From Chitinophaga sp. CF418 (lineage in GTDB: Bacteria; Bacteroidota; Bacteroidia; Chitinophagales; Chitinophagaceae), in NCBI RefSeq assembly GCF_900142925.1, contig NZ_FRCN01000001.1, positions 310,001 to 374,000 on the forward strand: a stretch of DNA of 64,000 nt. Direction: 5' to 3'. Shown piece after piece: positions 63,985-64,000 of this stretch. A model generated the notes under the pieces. The model made no database searches. It saw nothing but the letters and a program-made list of their open reading frames with translations, and was not told the origin of the DNA. The translations under genes were made by a program, and so were the position numbers. Each line of letters starts with the position of its first letter. Position 1 is the stretch's first letter.

Positions 63985-64000
63985 AATTCTTTACCAGGGG

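Overview
The window looks like a chromosomal segment of a Bacteroidota glycan degrader, most like Chitinophaga or a close relative. This is inferred from gene families, not from a database search. The evidence is: five SusC-type TonB-dependent receptors (four with their SusD partner in view), three ECF sigma/FecR anti-sigma pairs feeding STN-domain SusC receptors, a GH9 enzyme with a type IX secretion C-terminal domain, lipobox lipoproteins, no clear Shine-Dalgarno sequences, and several promoters of the Bacteroidota form TTTG-N19-21-TAnnTTTG. No insertion sequence, CRISPR array or prophage was seen.

Layout. 1-5068 (minus): sigma factor, FecR and an STN-type SusC that runs off the left edge. 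5481-12686: Crp/Fnr regulator plus NAD-dependent epimerase, a CPCC zinc-ribbon protein, a TPR histidine kinase (plus strand) and a SWIM zinc-finger protein. 12933-15884: secreted multidomain GH9/CBM3 cellulase. 16607-22696: an outer-membrane beta-barrel receptor and an AraC regulator, divergent from a siderophore-type TonB receptor. 23016-28850: SusC, SusD and a calcium-dependent PI-PLC-like enzyme. 29062-31940: SRPBCC protein, an unknown lipoprotein, an HPP membrane protein and a NudK-like Nudix hydrolase. 31987-41450 (minus): SusC, SusD, an FG-GAP/ASPIC-UnbV protein and a vanadium-haloperoxidase-like PAP2 protein, with an 878-bp upstream region rich in inverted repeats. 42329-50521: GH43 divergent from sigma/FecR/SusC/SusD. 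50731-62591 (minus): a complete beta-glucan utilisation locus (sigma, FecR, SusC, SusD, surface glycan-binding lipoprotein, GH16, two GH30). 62804-62877: tRNA-Asp. 63014-63931: AraC regulator with a 12-bp inverted-repeat operator candidate.

How it works together. In each FecIR locus the STN domain of SusC should signal ligand capture through FecR to the sigma factor. SusC/SusD import oligosaccharides trimmed at the surface by lipoprotein GH16 and GH30 enzymes. Intrinsic terminators recur between the transport/binding genes and the downstream enzyme genes, which suggests stoichiometry control by termination and read-through. The least explained unit is the SusCD/FG-GAP/haloperoxidase locus with its structured upstream region.
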